DNA of 64,000 nt from Bog-756 sp963845485 (GCA_963845485.1 CAWJSI010000014.1:434001-498000), one strand, 5' to 3'. Positions 24,736-35,053 are shown, counted from the first letter of the stretch. Program-made: numbers and translations. Notes: a model not told the origin generated them from the sequence alone.

Positions 24736-27696
24736 TCAGACCGCGGAGGCCCGGTAGAGCTCGTCGGAGTCGTCATCGCCGCCGCCGCTGTCGTCCCGTC
24801 CGGCCAGGGCCTCGGCGAGGTCGGGTCGACCTTCGACGCCGAGTTTGCGGTAGGCCTTAGCAAGGTGACCTTCGACCGTTTTCAGGGTCACGTAGAGCTC
24901 GTCGGCGATCCGCTGATTGGTCAGGCCGTCTGCGGCCATGCGTACCACCCTGAGCTCGGAGGGCGTCAGCGACTCTGGGCCGACGAGACCCAGCCTCCGG
25001 GGTCGCGCACCGGCAGCCCGGAGATGTTCACCGGCCAGTTCCAAGAGCTGGTGAGCGCCGCACAGAGACGCCAGGCTGGCGCCCTGACGGAGCACGCCGC
25101 GGGCCTCTTCTTTGCGATTGTGCTCGATCAGAGCCGTACCCAGATCCACGAGGGCGCGGGCGCGCTCCAAACGGGCATCGGAATGCTCGAGGATTGACAC
25201 GGCCTCGGTGAGCAGCTCGACGCGATGGGTGACCTCGGACGAGGCCGACGCGGAAGCCCGTAGTGCCGAGCTGATGGTGCGCGGTGCTCCGAAGGCGCGG
25301 GCGAGACTGAGGTTCTCCTCCGCCAATCGCCTTGCTTCCTCCCACCGGCTCAGCTGGACCAGGGCCATGACTGCGCCGGAGCGCCACGGGACCATGGCCG
25401 GATTCGTGGTTCCGGCACGGGTACCGGCATTGCCGGCCGCGATGAACTCCTTCAGGGCCTGTTCGGCTCGTCCTTGGGCGAGGAGGAGCCGACCTTGTTC
25501 GACCTGGGACAGGGACCGGAAGATGGCCAGCTGGATCCGGTGGTGCTCCGTAGATCGGGCCAGTCGCTCCGCCTCGTCGAATCGGCCCTGCTCCACGAGC
25601 ACCTCGAGATGCCCAATGATCGGGCTCGGTTCCGGGCCCGACTGTTCCGCTCCGGCTGCCTCCTCGGCCCGGGTGCACGCATCGTCCGCTTCTGTGAGCG
25701 ACCCCTGCCAGAGCAGGGAAATAGCGGAAAGCGCGGTGACCCGTTGCTCGACCAGTTCCCGGTCGACGACCGATGGGTGGGTGAGGGCGGTCGCCAAGAG
25801 GCGATCCACCAGGGCAAAGTGATCGGTGCAGAGAAGCCCGAACAGTGCATAGGCCTGGATGCCTGCATCAATCGGCTCGGCGGCGACCAGCTGCCCTACA
25901 TCGACGATCTGCTCCAGCGACTCGGCCAGTTCGTCAGCGGAGAGGTCTGTTGAGGACAGCAGATCGTTCACCGTCACCACCGAGCAGGCCCGTTGGGCCA
26001 TCGTCGACCCCTCGCCCCCCGGTTCGTCGAGAAGCAGCCGCAGTCGGTGCAGGCACTCCATCCGCTGGCCGATCGGGTCCAGTTTCAGCATCAAGGCCAG
26101 TTCGAGCTCGAGCCGAAGGTTCCTGTCGATTCCGTCGAGATGTGCCCGCAACTCCGTCAGTAGGGCTATGGCCTCGGCTCTCGATTCGCGGTCATCTTCC
26201 CTGAGGTGACCGAGCAGATCGACGCCCACTCGCATGACCATGGCGGCGTCGAACCCATCGAGTTCGAGCGCTCGCCGCAGGTGGACCAGTGCCAACGCCC
26301 CCTGGTCGGCGACCTCGGCCGCGGCCAGATCGATGTACAGGGCGCTTCGTCGGTCGGCCAAGGGGCATTCGGACAAGGCCCGCTCGAGGCAGCGCAGGGC
26401 CAGGGCGGTCTCCCCGGCAGCCTGAGCTCGGCGTCCGATCGCTTGCAGTCGGTCGGCGATCTCGGTGTTCCCGGAGGGCTCGGTGGCCAGTAGGTGGCTG
26501 GCGATGACCGCGTCGTCGACTCCATGCGCCTCGAGGAGCTGTGCTGCTACTCCATGGAGCTGAGACCGTCGGGCCGTCGGAATGTCGTGGTATACGGCCC
26601 ACCGGAAGAGAGGTGAGGTGAACCGGAACGGCCTCACCGACTCGATCAGCTCGATCTGCTCGGCGTCGTCAGCGGCCTGCTCAGCGGCAACGGCATCCAT
26701 GTCGGCCAGCTGTCGCGTCACGGTCAGGTCCGCCTCCGCACCGAGAATGGCTGCGGCCCGGAGGAGTTCGGTGGCCGCGACCGGCAACTGAGCCAGTCGG
26801 CCCAGCACGGACTGGGTGATCTTCGAGGCTCGGATCTGCTCGACCGACGGAGCCATTGCTGCGGTGGGCGCCACGGACGCCCGCAGCAGGGAGGGGAGGA
26901 GGGCTTTCAGGAGAAACGGGGACCCGCCGGTGGCCTCGGTGCACGCGTGAACGAACTCGGGGTCCGGTCGAACCCCGAAGAACCCGGCGAGGACGGCCTC
27001 CACGCTGGCGTCTTGCAAGGGCTCGAGGGTGAACTGTCGGACGTCGTGCTCCGTGAGCAGCCCGTCGACGGGCCGGAGGCCGACGCCGGCCTGGAGTGGA
27101 CGGGCGGTCACCACCAGCCAGATCTGCTGATGTTCGAGGCGGCGTACGAGGAACTGGAGGACGGCGAGGGTCTCGGGGTCGGCATAGTCGGCGTCGTCGA
27201 TCGCCAGCAGCACGGGGGCTGTCTGGCGGAGGGCGAGCACCAGCCGGTGGAAGCGGGAGGCAGTCTGATGGTCATCCGGCTCCCGCCTCGGGCCGGCCGA
27301 ATCATCGAACGAGATGGACTGGTCGGCCAGCAGCAACTCCAACGAGCGCGCCCGCTCGACACCGTCCTCATCGCCTGCTGCCACGGCGATTGCCTCTGCT
27401 GACTCGATGAGCCGACCCAGCACGGCGAAGGGCTTCTGCTGCTCGACCACCCCTCCCTTGGCCCGAAGCACCAGACAGTCGACGCGAGCAGCCACATCAG
27501 CTGCCGCGTTGACCAGTGCGGTCCGTCCGGATCCCCGCGAACCCTCGATGGCGATGCAGCTGCTGGGTACGGCGAGCGAACGGCTGAAGATGGCCTCGAA
27601 CTCGTCGAGGATGGCGCCCCGCTCGAAGAGCCGGGGACCCCGGTGGGCGCGGGAGCGCCGGTCGGGCGCCGAAGCGGGCGAATCGGTCAGGGTCAT
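24736..27696 (-). CDS. Large LuxR-family ATPase regulator (LAL type)
   Basis: A 986-residue regulator. An N-terminal AAA/STAND ATPase has a P-loop at residues 51-59 (EGSRGSGRT) and Walker B in LLAIDDAD. The middle, about residues 380-880, is helical and TPR-like. The C-terminal LuxR HTH includes LTPSELRVVRMAADG, TNQRIADELY and KTVEGHLAKAYRKLG. The usual P-loop Lys is Arg58, so ATP turnover may be altered. It faces the sph3-like gene and could control the polysaccharide locus. That link rests on position only; sugar-kinase control is equally possible. Confidence 0.88.
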   Translation of the reverse strand: MTLTDSPASAPDRRSRAHRGPRLFERGAILDEFEAIFSRSLAVPSSCIAIEGSRGSGRTALVNAAADVAARVDCLVLRAKGGVVEQQKPFAVLGRLIESAEAIAVAAGDEDGVERARSLELLLADQSISFDDSAGPRREPDDHQTASRFHRLVLALRQTAPVLLAIDDADYADPETLAVLQFLVRRLEHQQIWLVVTARPLQAGVGLRPVDGLLTEHDVRQFTLEPLQDASVEAVLAGFFGVRPDPEFVHACTEATGGSPFLLKALLPSLLRASVAPTAAMAPSVEQIRASKITQSVLGRLAQLPVAATELLRAAAILGAEADLTVTRQLADMDAVAAEQAADDAEQIELIESVRPFRFTSPLFRWAVYHDIPTARRSQLHGVAAQLLEAHGVDDAVIASHLLATEPSGNTEIADRLQAIGRRAQAAGETALALRCLERALSECPLADRRSALYIDLAAAEVADQGALALVHLRRALELDGFDAAMVMRVGVDLLGHLREDDRESRAEAIALLTELRAHLDGIDRNLRLELELALMLKLDPIGQRMECLHRLRLLLDEPGGEGSTMAQRACSVVTVNDLLSSTDLSADELAESLEQIVDVGQLVAAEPIDAGIQAYALFGLLCTDHFALVDRLLATALTHPSVVDRELVEQRVTALSAISLLWQGSLTEADDACTRAEEAAGAEQSGPEPSPIIGHLEVLVEQGRFDEAERLARSTEHHRIQLAIFRSLSQVEQGRLLLAQGRAEQALKEFIAAGNAGTRAGTTNPAMVPWRSGAVMALVQLSRWEEARRLAEENLSLARAFGAPRTISSALRASASASSEVTHRVELLTEAVSILEHSDARLERARALVDLGTALIEHNRKEEARGVLRQGASLASLCGAHQLLELAGEHLRAAGARPRRLGLVGPESLTPSELRVVRMAADGLTNQRIADELYVTLKTVEGHLAKAYRKLGVEGRPDLAEALAGRDDSGGGDDDSDELYRASAV

Positions 27697-27966
27697 GCCC
27701 CCGCCCCGTGGGTCGTGCGAGCAGGGGCGCGCTCCTCCGAGTACTGGGGCCCCGCTATGACGAGAGTTGTTTGCATGTGATGCAGCCCTGCCCCTGCTGG
27801 ATCGCTTGCGCTATGGAGTCAATTGGCGATGGACAAGCTCTCGCGACGTGACCACGCGGCCACTGAGAGCGCCCACTTAGCATGGTATGGCACGGAACGC
27901 AGTTAAGGCAACGGTCGAAGGGTGGACGGGACCAGCTCAGGCGGGGATCCGTGGGGGAGGGTTAGC

Positions 27967-29601
27967 GTGCGGACGATGAGCCCGACTGAGCCAAAAGCAC
28001 CAGGTCAGGAGCGTTCGGCGAGCCGACGATTCGCACTTGCTGTCGATCTGGGCACCAGCGGGCTGAAGGTCGGCCTCGTGTCCCTGTCCGGAGCCGTCGT
28101 GTGGCACGAGCAGATGCACCTCACATCGCTCGTGGACGGGGATGCTGCCACCCAGGATGCCGCAGGTTGGTGGGAGCTGATCCGTGGAGCGGCAAGGCGG
28201 GGTCTGACCTCGGGGGTGGTGGCGCCAGGACAGGTGGAGGCGGTCAGCATTACGGGACAGTGGGCCAGCACCGTGCCGGTCGACGAGGACGGCGAACCGG
28301 TAGGCCCGTGCCACTTGTGGATGGATACCCGTGGCCGCCGCCTCTCTCGCACGATCATCGGCGGTCGGGTGGCGGGCTATGCGCCGTGGGCCGCTTTGCT
28401 CTGGATCCGACATTCCGGTGGCGCCCCGTCACCCTCCGGGGCCGATCCGATCGGCCACATGCGCGTTCTCCAGGCCGGGGAGACGGGACCGGGAGCGAGT
28501 GCGGCGGCCCGGTGGTTCCTCGAGCCGGTCGACTACCTGTCCATGCGCTTCACCGGTAGGGCGGCAGCGTCGCACGCTTCCATGGTCGGGGCGTGGCTGA
28601 CCGACAACCGGCGTCCTCAAGTGCTCGAGTACGACCCCATGTTGGTGGTGCGTTCGGGTGTCGACCCCACCCGCCTGCCCCCGCTTCGCCCTAGCGGCAC
28701 GGTGATCGGCACGGTGCTCCCTGACGTCGCTCGAGATCTCGGTCTCACCGAGCGGGTCCAGGTCGTGGCGGGCACGCCGGACCTCCATTCAGCGGCCGTG
28801 GGAGCCGGGGCCATTCTCGACTTTCAGCCCCATCTGGCCGTCAGCACCAGCGCTTGGATCGGCGCTCCGGTGCCGTACAAGAAGACCGACGCGCTTCATC
28901 AGGTGGCCAGTGTTCCCGGTGTGGGGCCTGCCCGGTATCTGATCGCCGACAACCACGAGACCGGCGGAGCTTGTCTTGACTGGGTGTGCGGCGTGGTGCC
29001 CGGCCTCCTCGATACCCACGGTCGCCCGGACTTCTCTCGGGCACTAGGTCTGGCGGCGGAGGTCCGGTCCGGATCGCATGGCGTGGTGTTCACCCCGTGG
29101 CTGCGCGGCGAGCGGTCGCCCGTAGAAGACCGACATGCCCGGGCCGGCTTCCACAACCTCTCACTCACTGTCGACCGCGGCGATCTCGTGCGGGCGGTGC
29201 TCGAGGGTGTGGCGTTCAACAACCGATGGCTCCACGAAGCGGTGGAACGCTTCGCCAGGCGTCGACTCGACCCGGTGAGGATGGTAGGAGGAGGCGCACA
29301 GTCAGATCTGTGGTGTCAGATCCACGCCGACGTGATGGACCGGACCATCGAACGGGTTGAGTCCCCGGTATTGGCCAACCTCCGGGGAGCGGCTCTGATC
29401 GCCGGGCTGGCCCTCGGCGCTGTCCGCCCGACCGAGATCGGCGATTTGGTGAAGGTCGACAGGGTCTTCCGGCCCGACCCGGGTCGTCGGTCCATCTACG
29501 ACAGCCTCTTTGCCGAATTTCCCCGGCTCTACCGTGCTCAGCGAGGCACGTTTTCCCGGCTCAACCGCCGGTCGGGACCCTCCCGGGCACCATCCCGCTG
29601 A
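27967..29601 (+). CDS. FGGY-family carbohydrate kinase (xylulokinase-like)
   Basis: A 544-residue ASKHA-fold kinase. The N-terminal phosphate-binding motif is AVDLGTSGLKVGLVSL, the central WMDTRGRR and the C-terminal VGGGAQSDLWCQIHADV with VLANLRGAALIAGL match FGGY kinases. The sugar substrate is not clear; xylulokinase-like proteins phosphorylate ketopentoses or polyols. I chose the GTG at 27967 because GGGGAGG sits 6 nt upstream; an ATG at 27976 is an alternative. The 270 bp before it contain no gene. No sugar transporter is adjacent. Confidence 0.84.
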   Translation: MRTMSPTEPKAPGQERSASRRFALAVDLGTSGLKVGLVSLSGAVVWHEQMHLTSLVDGDAATQDAAGWWELIRGAARRGLTSGVVAPGQVEAVSITGQWASTVPVDEDGEPVGPCHLWMDTRGRRLSRTIIGGRVAGYAPWAALLWIRHSGGAPSPSGADPIGHMRVLQAGETGPGASAAARWFLEPVDYLSMRFTGRAAASHASMVGAWLTDNRRPQVLEYDPMLVVRSGVDPTRLPPLRPSGTVIGTVLPDVARDLGLTERVQVVAGTPDLHSAAVGAGAILDFQPHLAVSTSAWIGAPVPYKKTDALHQVASVPGVGPARYLIADNHETGGACLDWVCGVVPGLLDTHGRPDFSRALGLAAEVRSGSHGVVFTPWLRGERSPVEDRHARAGFHNLSLTVDRGDLVRAVLEGVAFNNRWLHEAVERFARRRLDPVRMVGGGAQSDLWCQIHADVMDRTIERVESPVLANLRGAALIAGLALGAVRPTEIGDLVKVDRVFRPDPGRRSIYDSLFAEFPRLYRAQRGTFSRLNRRSGPSRAPSR

Positions 29602-29717
29602 GGGATATCTCCATCCGGAAAGGCCTCATGGCCCCGTCATGGCTACCATGGCCTCCGGTCGGCGCAGGGCCGGCTGATCGGATGGGGACCCGATCGAGAC
29701 CTGGGGGGAAGTAGCCG

Positions 29718-32216
29718 ATGCGTCGACGAGGTTGGATTCCGACCACGGCCGTGGCCATGACGGCGTTGGTGTCGCTCGGTTGGTCGGTGCAGGCACAGGC
29801 CGCCACCTCTGGGTCCACCACGTCAACATCTCCGGCGTCCGTGAAACTCCCGTCCACGTCGAGATCCACTTCGACATCGACATCGACATCCACTTCGACG
29901 TCCACTTCGACCTCGACGTCGACCTCGACCTCGACGTCGACTTCGACCTCGACACCCATCTCGACCGCGACGCCAGCGGCTGTTCCGGCGATTGGGGCCA
30001 CGTCGTCATTCAGCGGCCACGGGTCGATCGATCAGGCCTACCTTCTCGGAGGAACGCCAGGGGCAACAGCCGTGCTGGTCGACGGGTTCGGGCGTCACGT
30101 GGGCAGCGGGACCGTGGATGCCCAGGGAAGCCTGATCGTTCGGAACCTGACGCCCGGTCCTGGGTACTCCTTTCAGATGAAGGTCGGGACCACGGTGACA
30201 TCTAGCCCCCGGTTCCGGGTCCTCTCCCCGTGGGACACGCCTCCGGCCTCGTTCTACAGCGCCCAGCACCTGAACGAGGGACTCAACTACATCACCATGC
30301 GGGACGGGGTGACACTGGCGGCCACCGTGCGGCTGCCGCCGGGCAAGACCTTGGCCGACGGACCGTTTCCCACGGTCATCGAGGAGTCGGGCTACGCCAT
30401 CGCAGCACCCCACAGTCTCATCGACGCCGAGCTCCACCTGAACGGTGAGAGTACGTCGGATCCTCTCGTTCCGGACTCGGCCACGGTGGTGGGTTCGCTG
30501 ATGGCCCCCCTGCTCGGCTTCGCCACCATCAGTCTCCAGATGCGAGGCACCGGATGCTCGGGGGGTGCCTTCGATCTCTTCGACCTGCCCACCACGTACG
30601 ACGGCTACGACGCCGTGCAGATTGCCGCCGCTCAGCCCTGGGTGGCCAATCACAAGGTGGGGATGGTCGGCATCTCCTTTTCGGGCATCTCCCAGATGTT
30701 CGTGGCCGGGACCCGGCCTCCCGGCCTCGCAGCCATCGCCCCGATGAGTCTGACCGACGATCTCTACTCCACAGGATTCCCGGGCGGAATGTTCAACAGC
30801 GGCTTCGCCGGGTCGTGGTTGGCCCAGCGTCAGTCGGACGCGGAGGTCGCCCCGGCCGGTGGCCAGGAGTATGCAAAAGTGCTGATCCAGCAGGGGGATA
30901 CCCAATGCCTGGCCGATCAAGCCCTCCACGGCCAGGCCCAGAACATCCAGACGCTGTTGAGTCAGGCCTCGCACTATGTGCCCTCGCTCTACCGACAGCG
31001 TGCCCCGTCCACCTGGGCCAAGCTCGCTGACGTTCCGGTGTTCTTGTCCGGCGCCTTCCAAGACGAGCAGACCGGAGGCCAGTGGCCGGCCATCATCCAG
31101 GATCTGTCTCGGGACCCCAAGGTCTGGGCCACCATCACCAACGGCACCCACATCGACTCCCTCGGGCCCGGCACCATCACCCGGTGGCTGGAATTCCTCG
31201 ATCTCTTCGTGGCGGACGAAGTGCCCACGCCGTCGCCCACGCTCACCGCACTGGCCCCGGCGATCTACGCGGAGGTGGTCGGCGCTCCGGCCGGCCCCGT
31301 GCCCCCGGTGGCCTACACGGACGAACCGACACTCTCTGCGGCCCGAGCCGCATTCGAACAGCAGGACCGGGTGCGTGTCCTGTTCGACAACGGTGGTGGC
31401 AGTGCCGGGCCGGGCGCCATGCAGCCGGTTTGGAGCGAAGACTTCACATCGTGGCCGCCGCCTCAGGCCGTGGCCACCAGCTTCCAGCTCGGATCGGGAG
31501 GCTCGCTTGTGCCGTCTTCGGCTCGTGGGCCAGTCAACGGTGGAGTTGGAGGGACCGTCTCGTTCCGGCCGGACCCCTCGGCCCGACCAGCTGACGATCT
31601 CCCCTCCGGCAACGTGTGGTCGGCCCTTCCGCCCTATCAGTGGGTCCCGGCCAGCGGGACCGACGGCCTCGGCTTCATCTCGGCCCCGTTGGCGGCCAAC
31701 GTGGTCGCCGTCGGGCCGGCCAGCTTGAATGTGTGGGTGGAGAGCACCGCCGCCGACACCGACCTCCAGGCCACCATCTCCGAGGTTCGTCCGAACGGAC
31801 AGGAGCTGTTCGTCCAGACCGGCGAGCTGCGGGCGAGCGACCGTGCTCTCAACCCGTGGGCCTCGACCGCGACCGACCCTGTTCCCACCTACTTGGCCGC
31901 CACGGCGTCACCGTTACCCCATGGACGGTTCACCGAGGTTCGCATCCCCATCGAGCCGTTCGCCTACGCCTTCCGAGCCGGTTCGCGCATCCGTGTGTCG
32001 ATCACCGCACCGGGAGGCGACCGCCCGGCCTGGCAGTTCGCCACCTATCCGACGGGAGGCTCGGTCACCGACACCATCGGTCTGGGTGGCGCTCACCCCT
32101 CGGGTCTCGTCCTCTCGGTGGTACCCGGGATTACCCCACCGGATCCCCAGCCGGCCTGCCCCTCACTGCGGGGCCAGGCGTGTCGAAGCTACGTTGCCGC
32201 AGCCAACGGCGGGTGA
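29718..32216 (+). CDS. Secreted CocE/NonD-type serine hydrolase (peptidase S15 family)
   Basis: An 832-residue exported alpha/beta hydrolase. A signal peptide (residues 1-29, ending VQAQA) is followed by a Ser/Thr dipeptide tract (about 35-80). The catalytic domain has GMVGISFSG with nucleophile Ser320, a likely Asp in SGAFQDEQTGG and His in NGTHIDS. A C-terminal jelly-roll of the X-Pro dipeptidyl peptidase type ends the protein. Family members cleave esters or X-Pro peptides; the substrate is unknown. A GGGGGGAAG site precedes the ATG. Confidence 0.85.
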   Translation: MRRRGWIPTTAVAMTALVSLGWSVQAQAATSGSTTSTSPASVKLPSTSRSTSTSTSTSTSTSTSTSTSTSTSTSTSTSTPISTATPAAVPAIGATSSFSGHGSIDQAYLLGGTPGATAVLVDGFGRHVGSGTVDAQGSLIVRNLTPGPGYSFQMKVGTTVTSSPRFRVLSPWDTPPASFYSAQHLNEGLNYITMRDGVTLAATVRLPPGKTLADGPFPTVIEESGYAIAAPHSLIDAELHLNGESTSDPLVPDSATVVGSLMAPLLGFATISLQMRGTGCSGGAFDLFDLPTTYDGYDAVQIAAAQPWVANHKVGMVGISFSGISQMFVAGTRPPGLAAIAPMSLTDDLYSTGFPGGMFNSGFAGSWLAQRQSDAEVAPAGGQEYAKVLIQQGDTQCLADQALHGQAQNIQTLLSQASHYVPSLYRQRAPSTWAKLADVPVFLSGAFQDEQTGGQWPAIIQDLSRDPKVWATITNGTHIDSLGPGTITRWLEFLDLFVADEVPTPSPTLTALAPAIYAEVVGAPAGPVPPVAYTDEPTLSAARAAFEQQDRVRVLFDNGGGSAGPGAMQPVWSEDFTSWPPPQAVATSFQLGSGGSLVPSSARGPVNGGVGGTVSFRPDPSARPADDLPSGNVWSALPPYQWVPASGTDGLGFISAPLAANVVAVGPASLNVWVESTAADTDLQATISEVRPNGQELFVQTGELRASDRALNPWASTATDPVPTYLAATASPLPHGRFTEVRIPIEPFAYAFRAGSRIRVSITAPGGDRPAWQFATYPTGGSVTDTIGLGGAHPSGLVLSVVPGITPPDPQPACPSLRGQACRSYVAAANGG
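29852..29956 (+). repeat. Degenerate hexanucleotide repeat TCGACN / TCCACN encoding (Ser-Thr)n
   Basis: About 17 units of a 6-bp repeat, TCGACN with some TCCACN, encode alternating Ser-Thr just after the signal peptide of the CocE-type hydrolase. Unit length is a multiple of three, so slippage would change linker length without breaking the frame. Such linkers are often O-glycosylated in actinobacteria (inference). Confidence 0.85.
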
Positions 32217-32243
32217 TCCCCGCCGCCCGCGGCAGAGCGGTCG

Positions 32244-33824
32244 GTGGGACACCGTGACCCAGGCGTGAGCATCCGGCCCTGGCGCGACCACCTCGCCTCC
32301 GGTCAGGAGATGGCTGTGGCCGACCTCCTGTCCTCGGGAACGCTCCTCGCCGCCTGGTCCGATCGCTGGAGGGAGGCTCCCGCCGCCCCGCTGTGGTGGC
32401 AGGCCCCCTCCACCCCGGCCGGCTCGTCGTCGGGGCCGACGGGGGACGAGGGGCGGTGGTGGAGTGCCGGGGAGTTCGAAGCCGCCTCGCGTCGTGCCGC
32501 CGGCCGGCTCCGCACGGCCGGTCTCGTCCCGGGGGACCGGGTGGTGTGGTCCACGCCGTCCACGGTGGCTGCCCTGGTCGCCCACGTGGGCGCGCTGCGG
32601 GCCGGATTGGTTGTGGTGCCGGCCAACACCTCCTACTCCGAGCGGGAACTGGCTCACATCGTGCGCGACGTCGAGGCGCGGGCTGCCGTCGTCGGCCGAC
32701 CCGAGCAGGCCGACTGGGTTCGTCGGGCATCGGAGGGACCCGTTGTGGTCACCGGACCCGACCTCGCTCTGACTGACGGCGATCCTGGTCCCCTCGATGC
32801 CGCCGCTGCAGAGGATCCGGCGCTGATCTGTTTCACTTCGGGCACGACCGGCGTCCCCAAGGGTGCCGTACTCCGTCATCGGAACCTCCTGGCCGCTACA
32901 GAGTCGGTGACAGCGGCATGGCGCTGGACGGCGGAGGACCGCCTGGTGCACTGCCTGCCCGTCTTCCACGCCCACGGATTGGCCGTCGGTGTCTACGGCA
33001 CCCTGCTGGCCGGTGGGTCAGCGGTCCTTCTGCCCGGATTCGACCCCGGGGCGGTGGCGGCCGCGGCCGAGGACCACGGCACCACCCTCTTTTTCGGAGT
33101 TCCCACCATGTACCACCGCCTGGTGGCATCGGGTCAGCTCGGTCGGCTCCGCGGCCAGCGGCTGTGCGTGTCCGGCTCGGCACCATTGTCAGCGACGTTG
33201 CACCGGGAGGTCACCTCGACCAGCGGGATCGTGGTTCTCGAGCGATTCGGCATGACCGAGACCCTCATGAACGTGTCCAACCCGTATGAGGGGGAGCGGC
33301 GTCCTGGCACGGTGGGCTTCCCCCTTCCGGGCGTCGAGGTCCGGCTGGCCGACGACGACGAGATTCTGGTGCGGGGCCCGAATGTCTTCGACGGTTACTG
33401 GCGACGCCCCCAGGCCAACGACGAGGTCTTCGTCCCGGCCGACCAGCCCGACAACGATGCGAGTGAGTGGTTTCGGACCGGGGACGTGGGAGAGGAGTCT
33501 GACGGCTACCTGGCCATCAAGGGCCGGACCAAAGAGCTGATCATCTCCGGTGGGTTCAACGTCTACCCGGCTGAGGTCGAAGACGTCCTGGCCACCCATC
33601 CGTCGGTGGCCGAGGTGGCGGTGACCGGGACGGACTCGGCCGAGTGGGGTGAGGTGGTCACGGCCTGGATCGTGCCGGACGGACCTGTGCCCACGGTCGA
33701 GGACCTGGCCCGGTTCACGTCGACGACGCTCGCCTCATACAAGCGGCCCCGGCTGGTGCACGTGGTGACCGAGCTGCCCCGCAACGCCCTCGGCAAGGTG
33801 GTCCGGAGCCAACTGGGTTCCTGA
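32244..33824 (+). CDS. Acyl-CoA synthetase (ANL superfamily AMP-forming ligase)
   Basis: A protein of up to 526 residues that activates a carboxylic acid to its acyl-CoA with ATP. The AMP-binding P-loop FTSGTTGVPKGA, FGMTET, WFRTGDVG, the hinge GRTKELIISGG and the catalytic Lys in NALGKVVRS are all visible. The malonyl-CoA synthetase subgroup is possible but the acid is not determined. The start is uncertain: GTG 32244, GTG 32265 and ATG 32310 are all in frame, and only the last two give the usual family N-terminus. It begins 28 nt after the CocE gene. Confidence 0.88.
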   Translation: MGHRDPGVSIRPWRDHLASGQEMAVADLLSSGTLLAAWSDRWREAPAAPLWWQAPSTPAGSSSGPTGDEGRWWSAGEFEAASRRAAGRLRTAGLVPGDRVVWSTPSTVAALVAHVGALRAGLVVVPANTSYSERELAHIVRDVEARAAVVGRPEQADWVRRASEGPVVVTGPDLALTDGDPGPLDAAAAEDPALICFTSGTTGVPKGAVLRHRNLLAATESVTAAWRWTAEDRLVHCLPVFHAHGLAVGVYGTLLAGGSAVLLPGFDPGAVAAAAEDHGTTLFFGVPTMYHRLVASGQLGRLRGQRLCVSGSAPLSATLHREVTSTSGIVVLERFGMTETLMNVSNPYEGERRPGTVGFPLPGVEVRLADDDEILVRGPNVFDGYWRRPQANDEVFVPADQPDNDASEWFRTGDVGEESDGYLAIKGRTKELIISGGFNVYPAEVEDVLATHPSVAEVAVTGTDSAEWGEVVTAWIVPDGPVPTVEDLARFTSTTLASYKRPRLVHVVTELPRNALGKVVRSQLGS

Positions 33825-33868
33825 GTCTTCATCGCCGAGGTGAGGACCCGGTCGGCCTCGATGAGGGT

Positions 33869-35053
33869 TCAGGAATCCAGTTGTCCGGCGAGCCACGCGC
33901 CCACCTCGTCCAACCAGATCCGCTGGCCCATCCCCTCGCAGTGGCCCCCGGCCCCCTCCGCCGCAGTGAAACCGCGAAACGCCTTGGGACAGGTCAGGGC
34001 GTCGAAGAGGACCCGGCTCTGGCTGGCGAAGTCGCCCTCGCCCTCGGTCACCAGGGTGGGACAGGTGATGAACTCGGCGCGGCCCTCCAGCGTGTAGGAG
34101 ACGAGGAGCCGCAGCCACTGTCCGAACGTCGTCGCTCCCATGGCCCTCATCCGGGAGCCGTAGTACTCCCGTCCCCGGTCATCGTCGAGGAATCCCTCGA
34201 GCTGAGCATCCATCGCCGGGTCGGCGTCGAGGACACGCTGCCAGTCCTCCGGGGTGAACATGGAGACGAAGCGGGACGTGAAGTCGTACTGGCCGGGGTC
34301 GCAGACGAGTGCATGCAGCCGCGGCTCAGCACTGGCACCTCTCGGGGCCAGATAGCCACCGAGGCTTCGACCGACCATGGCCACCCGCTCGGCGTTCACC
34401 GTCGGTTGGTCCACCACCCAGTCCATGACGGCGTTGACCACCACCTCGAAGTCCGGGCGCATGGCCACACCGTGTTCGATGAGTTGGCCGCCCTGGCCGG
34501 GACCGTCCCAGGCCACGGCATTCCACCCCATGCTCAGCACACCATGGACGCCGTACTTGTAGAGCTCCTCGCAGGTGCTGTCGAAACCGGCGGGGAAGAG
34601 CACGGTGGGCCGGGGGGTCGGGTCGCTCGGCTCCGGTCTGAAGAGGTACCCGTTGAGGTCCACGGGTTCGAACGGGACCGAGATCGGCTCCACGTGCCAG
34701 GGGAGGTGGGCGATGGCCCGCCGGAAGAGATCGCGCTGGCCACGGTAGCCGGAACCCACGCGGTCGTCCCTGACGTCGTGGCGCAAGAAAAAGTAGGACT
34801 GGCGGCGGTACTCGGAGGCCCGGAGGTAGCCGACTGCGGCGAGGGCGCCATGCCCGGCTCCTTCGGCCCTGGCCGCGGCCTCCTCGGCTTTTGCCGATGT
34901 GGCCGACCACTCGTCGAACCACTGGTCGTACCGTCCCGATTCCACTCGCTGGGCGGTGGCCAGCGCCTCGCCGAGATCGGCGGCTCCGACGTAGGCGCCG
35001 ATGAGTGTGCGGGCCAGCTGGGCGTCCATGTCGGCATCCTCGTGCAGGGCCAC
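33869..35053 (-). CDS. Alpha/beta hydrolase (FrsA/esterase-like, DUF1100 type)
   Basis: A 394-residue cytosolic hydrolase with a helical N-terminal part of about 120 residues and a C-terminal alpha/beta fold. Nucleophile Ser lies in MVGRSLGGYLA, an oxyanion region in VLFPAGFDSTCEELY and the likely catalytic His in GAGGHCEGMG. The layout resembles 2,6-dihydroxypseudooxynicotine-hydrolase-like and acyl-peptidase-like enzymes; the substrate is unknown. The GTG start has AAGGAG five nt upstream. A MarR gene follows upstream on the same strand. Confidence 0.78.
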   Translation of the reverse strand: MALHEDADMDAQLARTLIGAYVGAADLGEALATAQRVESGRYDQWFDEWSATSAKAEEAAARAEGAGHGALAAVGYLRASEYRRQSYFFLRHDVRDDRVGSGYRGQRDLFRRAIAHLPWHVEPISVPFEPVDLNGYLFRPEPSDPTPRPTVLFPAGFDSTCEELYKYGVHGVLSMGWNAVAWDGPGQGGQLIEHGVAMRPDFEVVVNAVMDWVVDQPTVNAERVAMVGRSLGGYLAPRGASAEPRLHALVCDPGQYDFTSRFVSMFTPEDWQRVLDADPAMDAQLEGFLDDDRGREYYGSRMRAMGATTFGQWLRLLVSYTLEGRAEFITCPTLVTEGEGDFASQSRVLFDALTCPKAFRGFTAAEGAGGHCEGMGQRIWLDEVGAWLAGQLDS

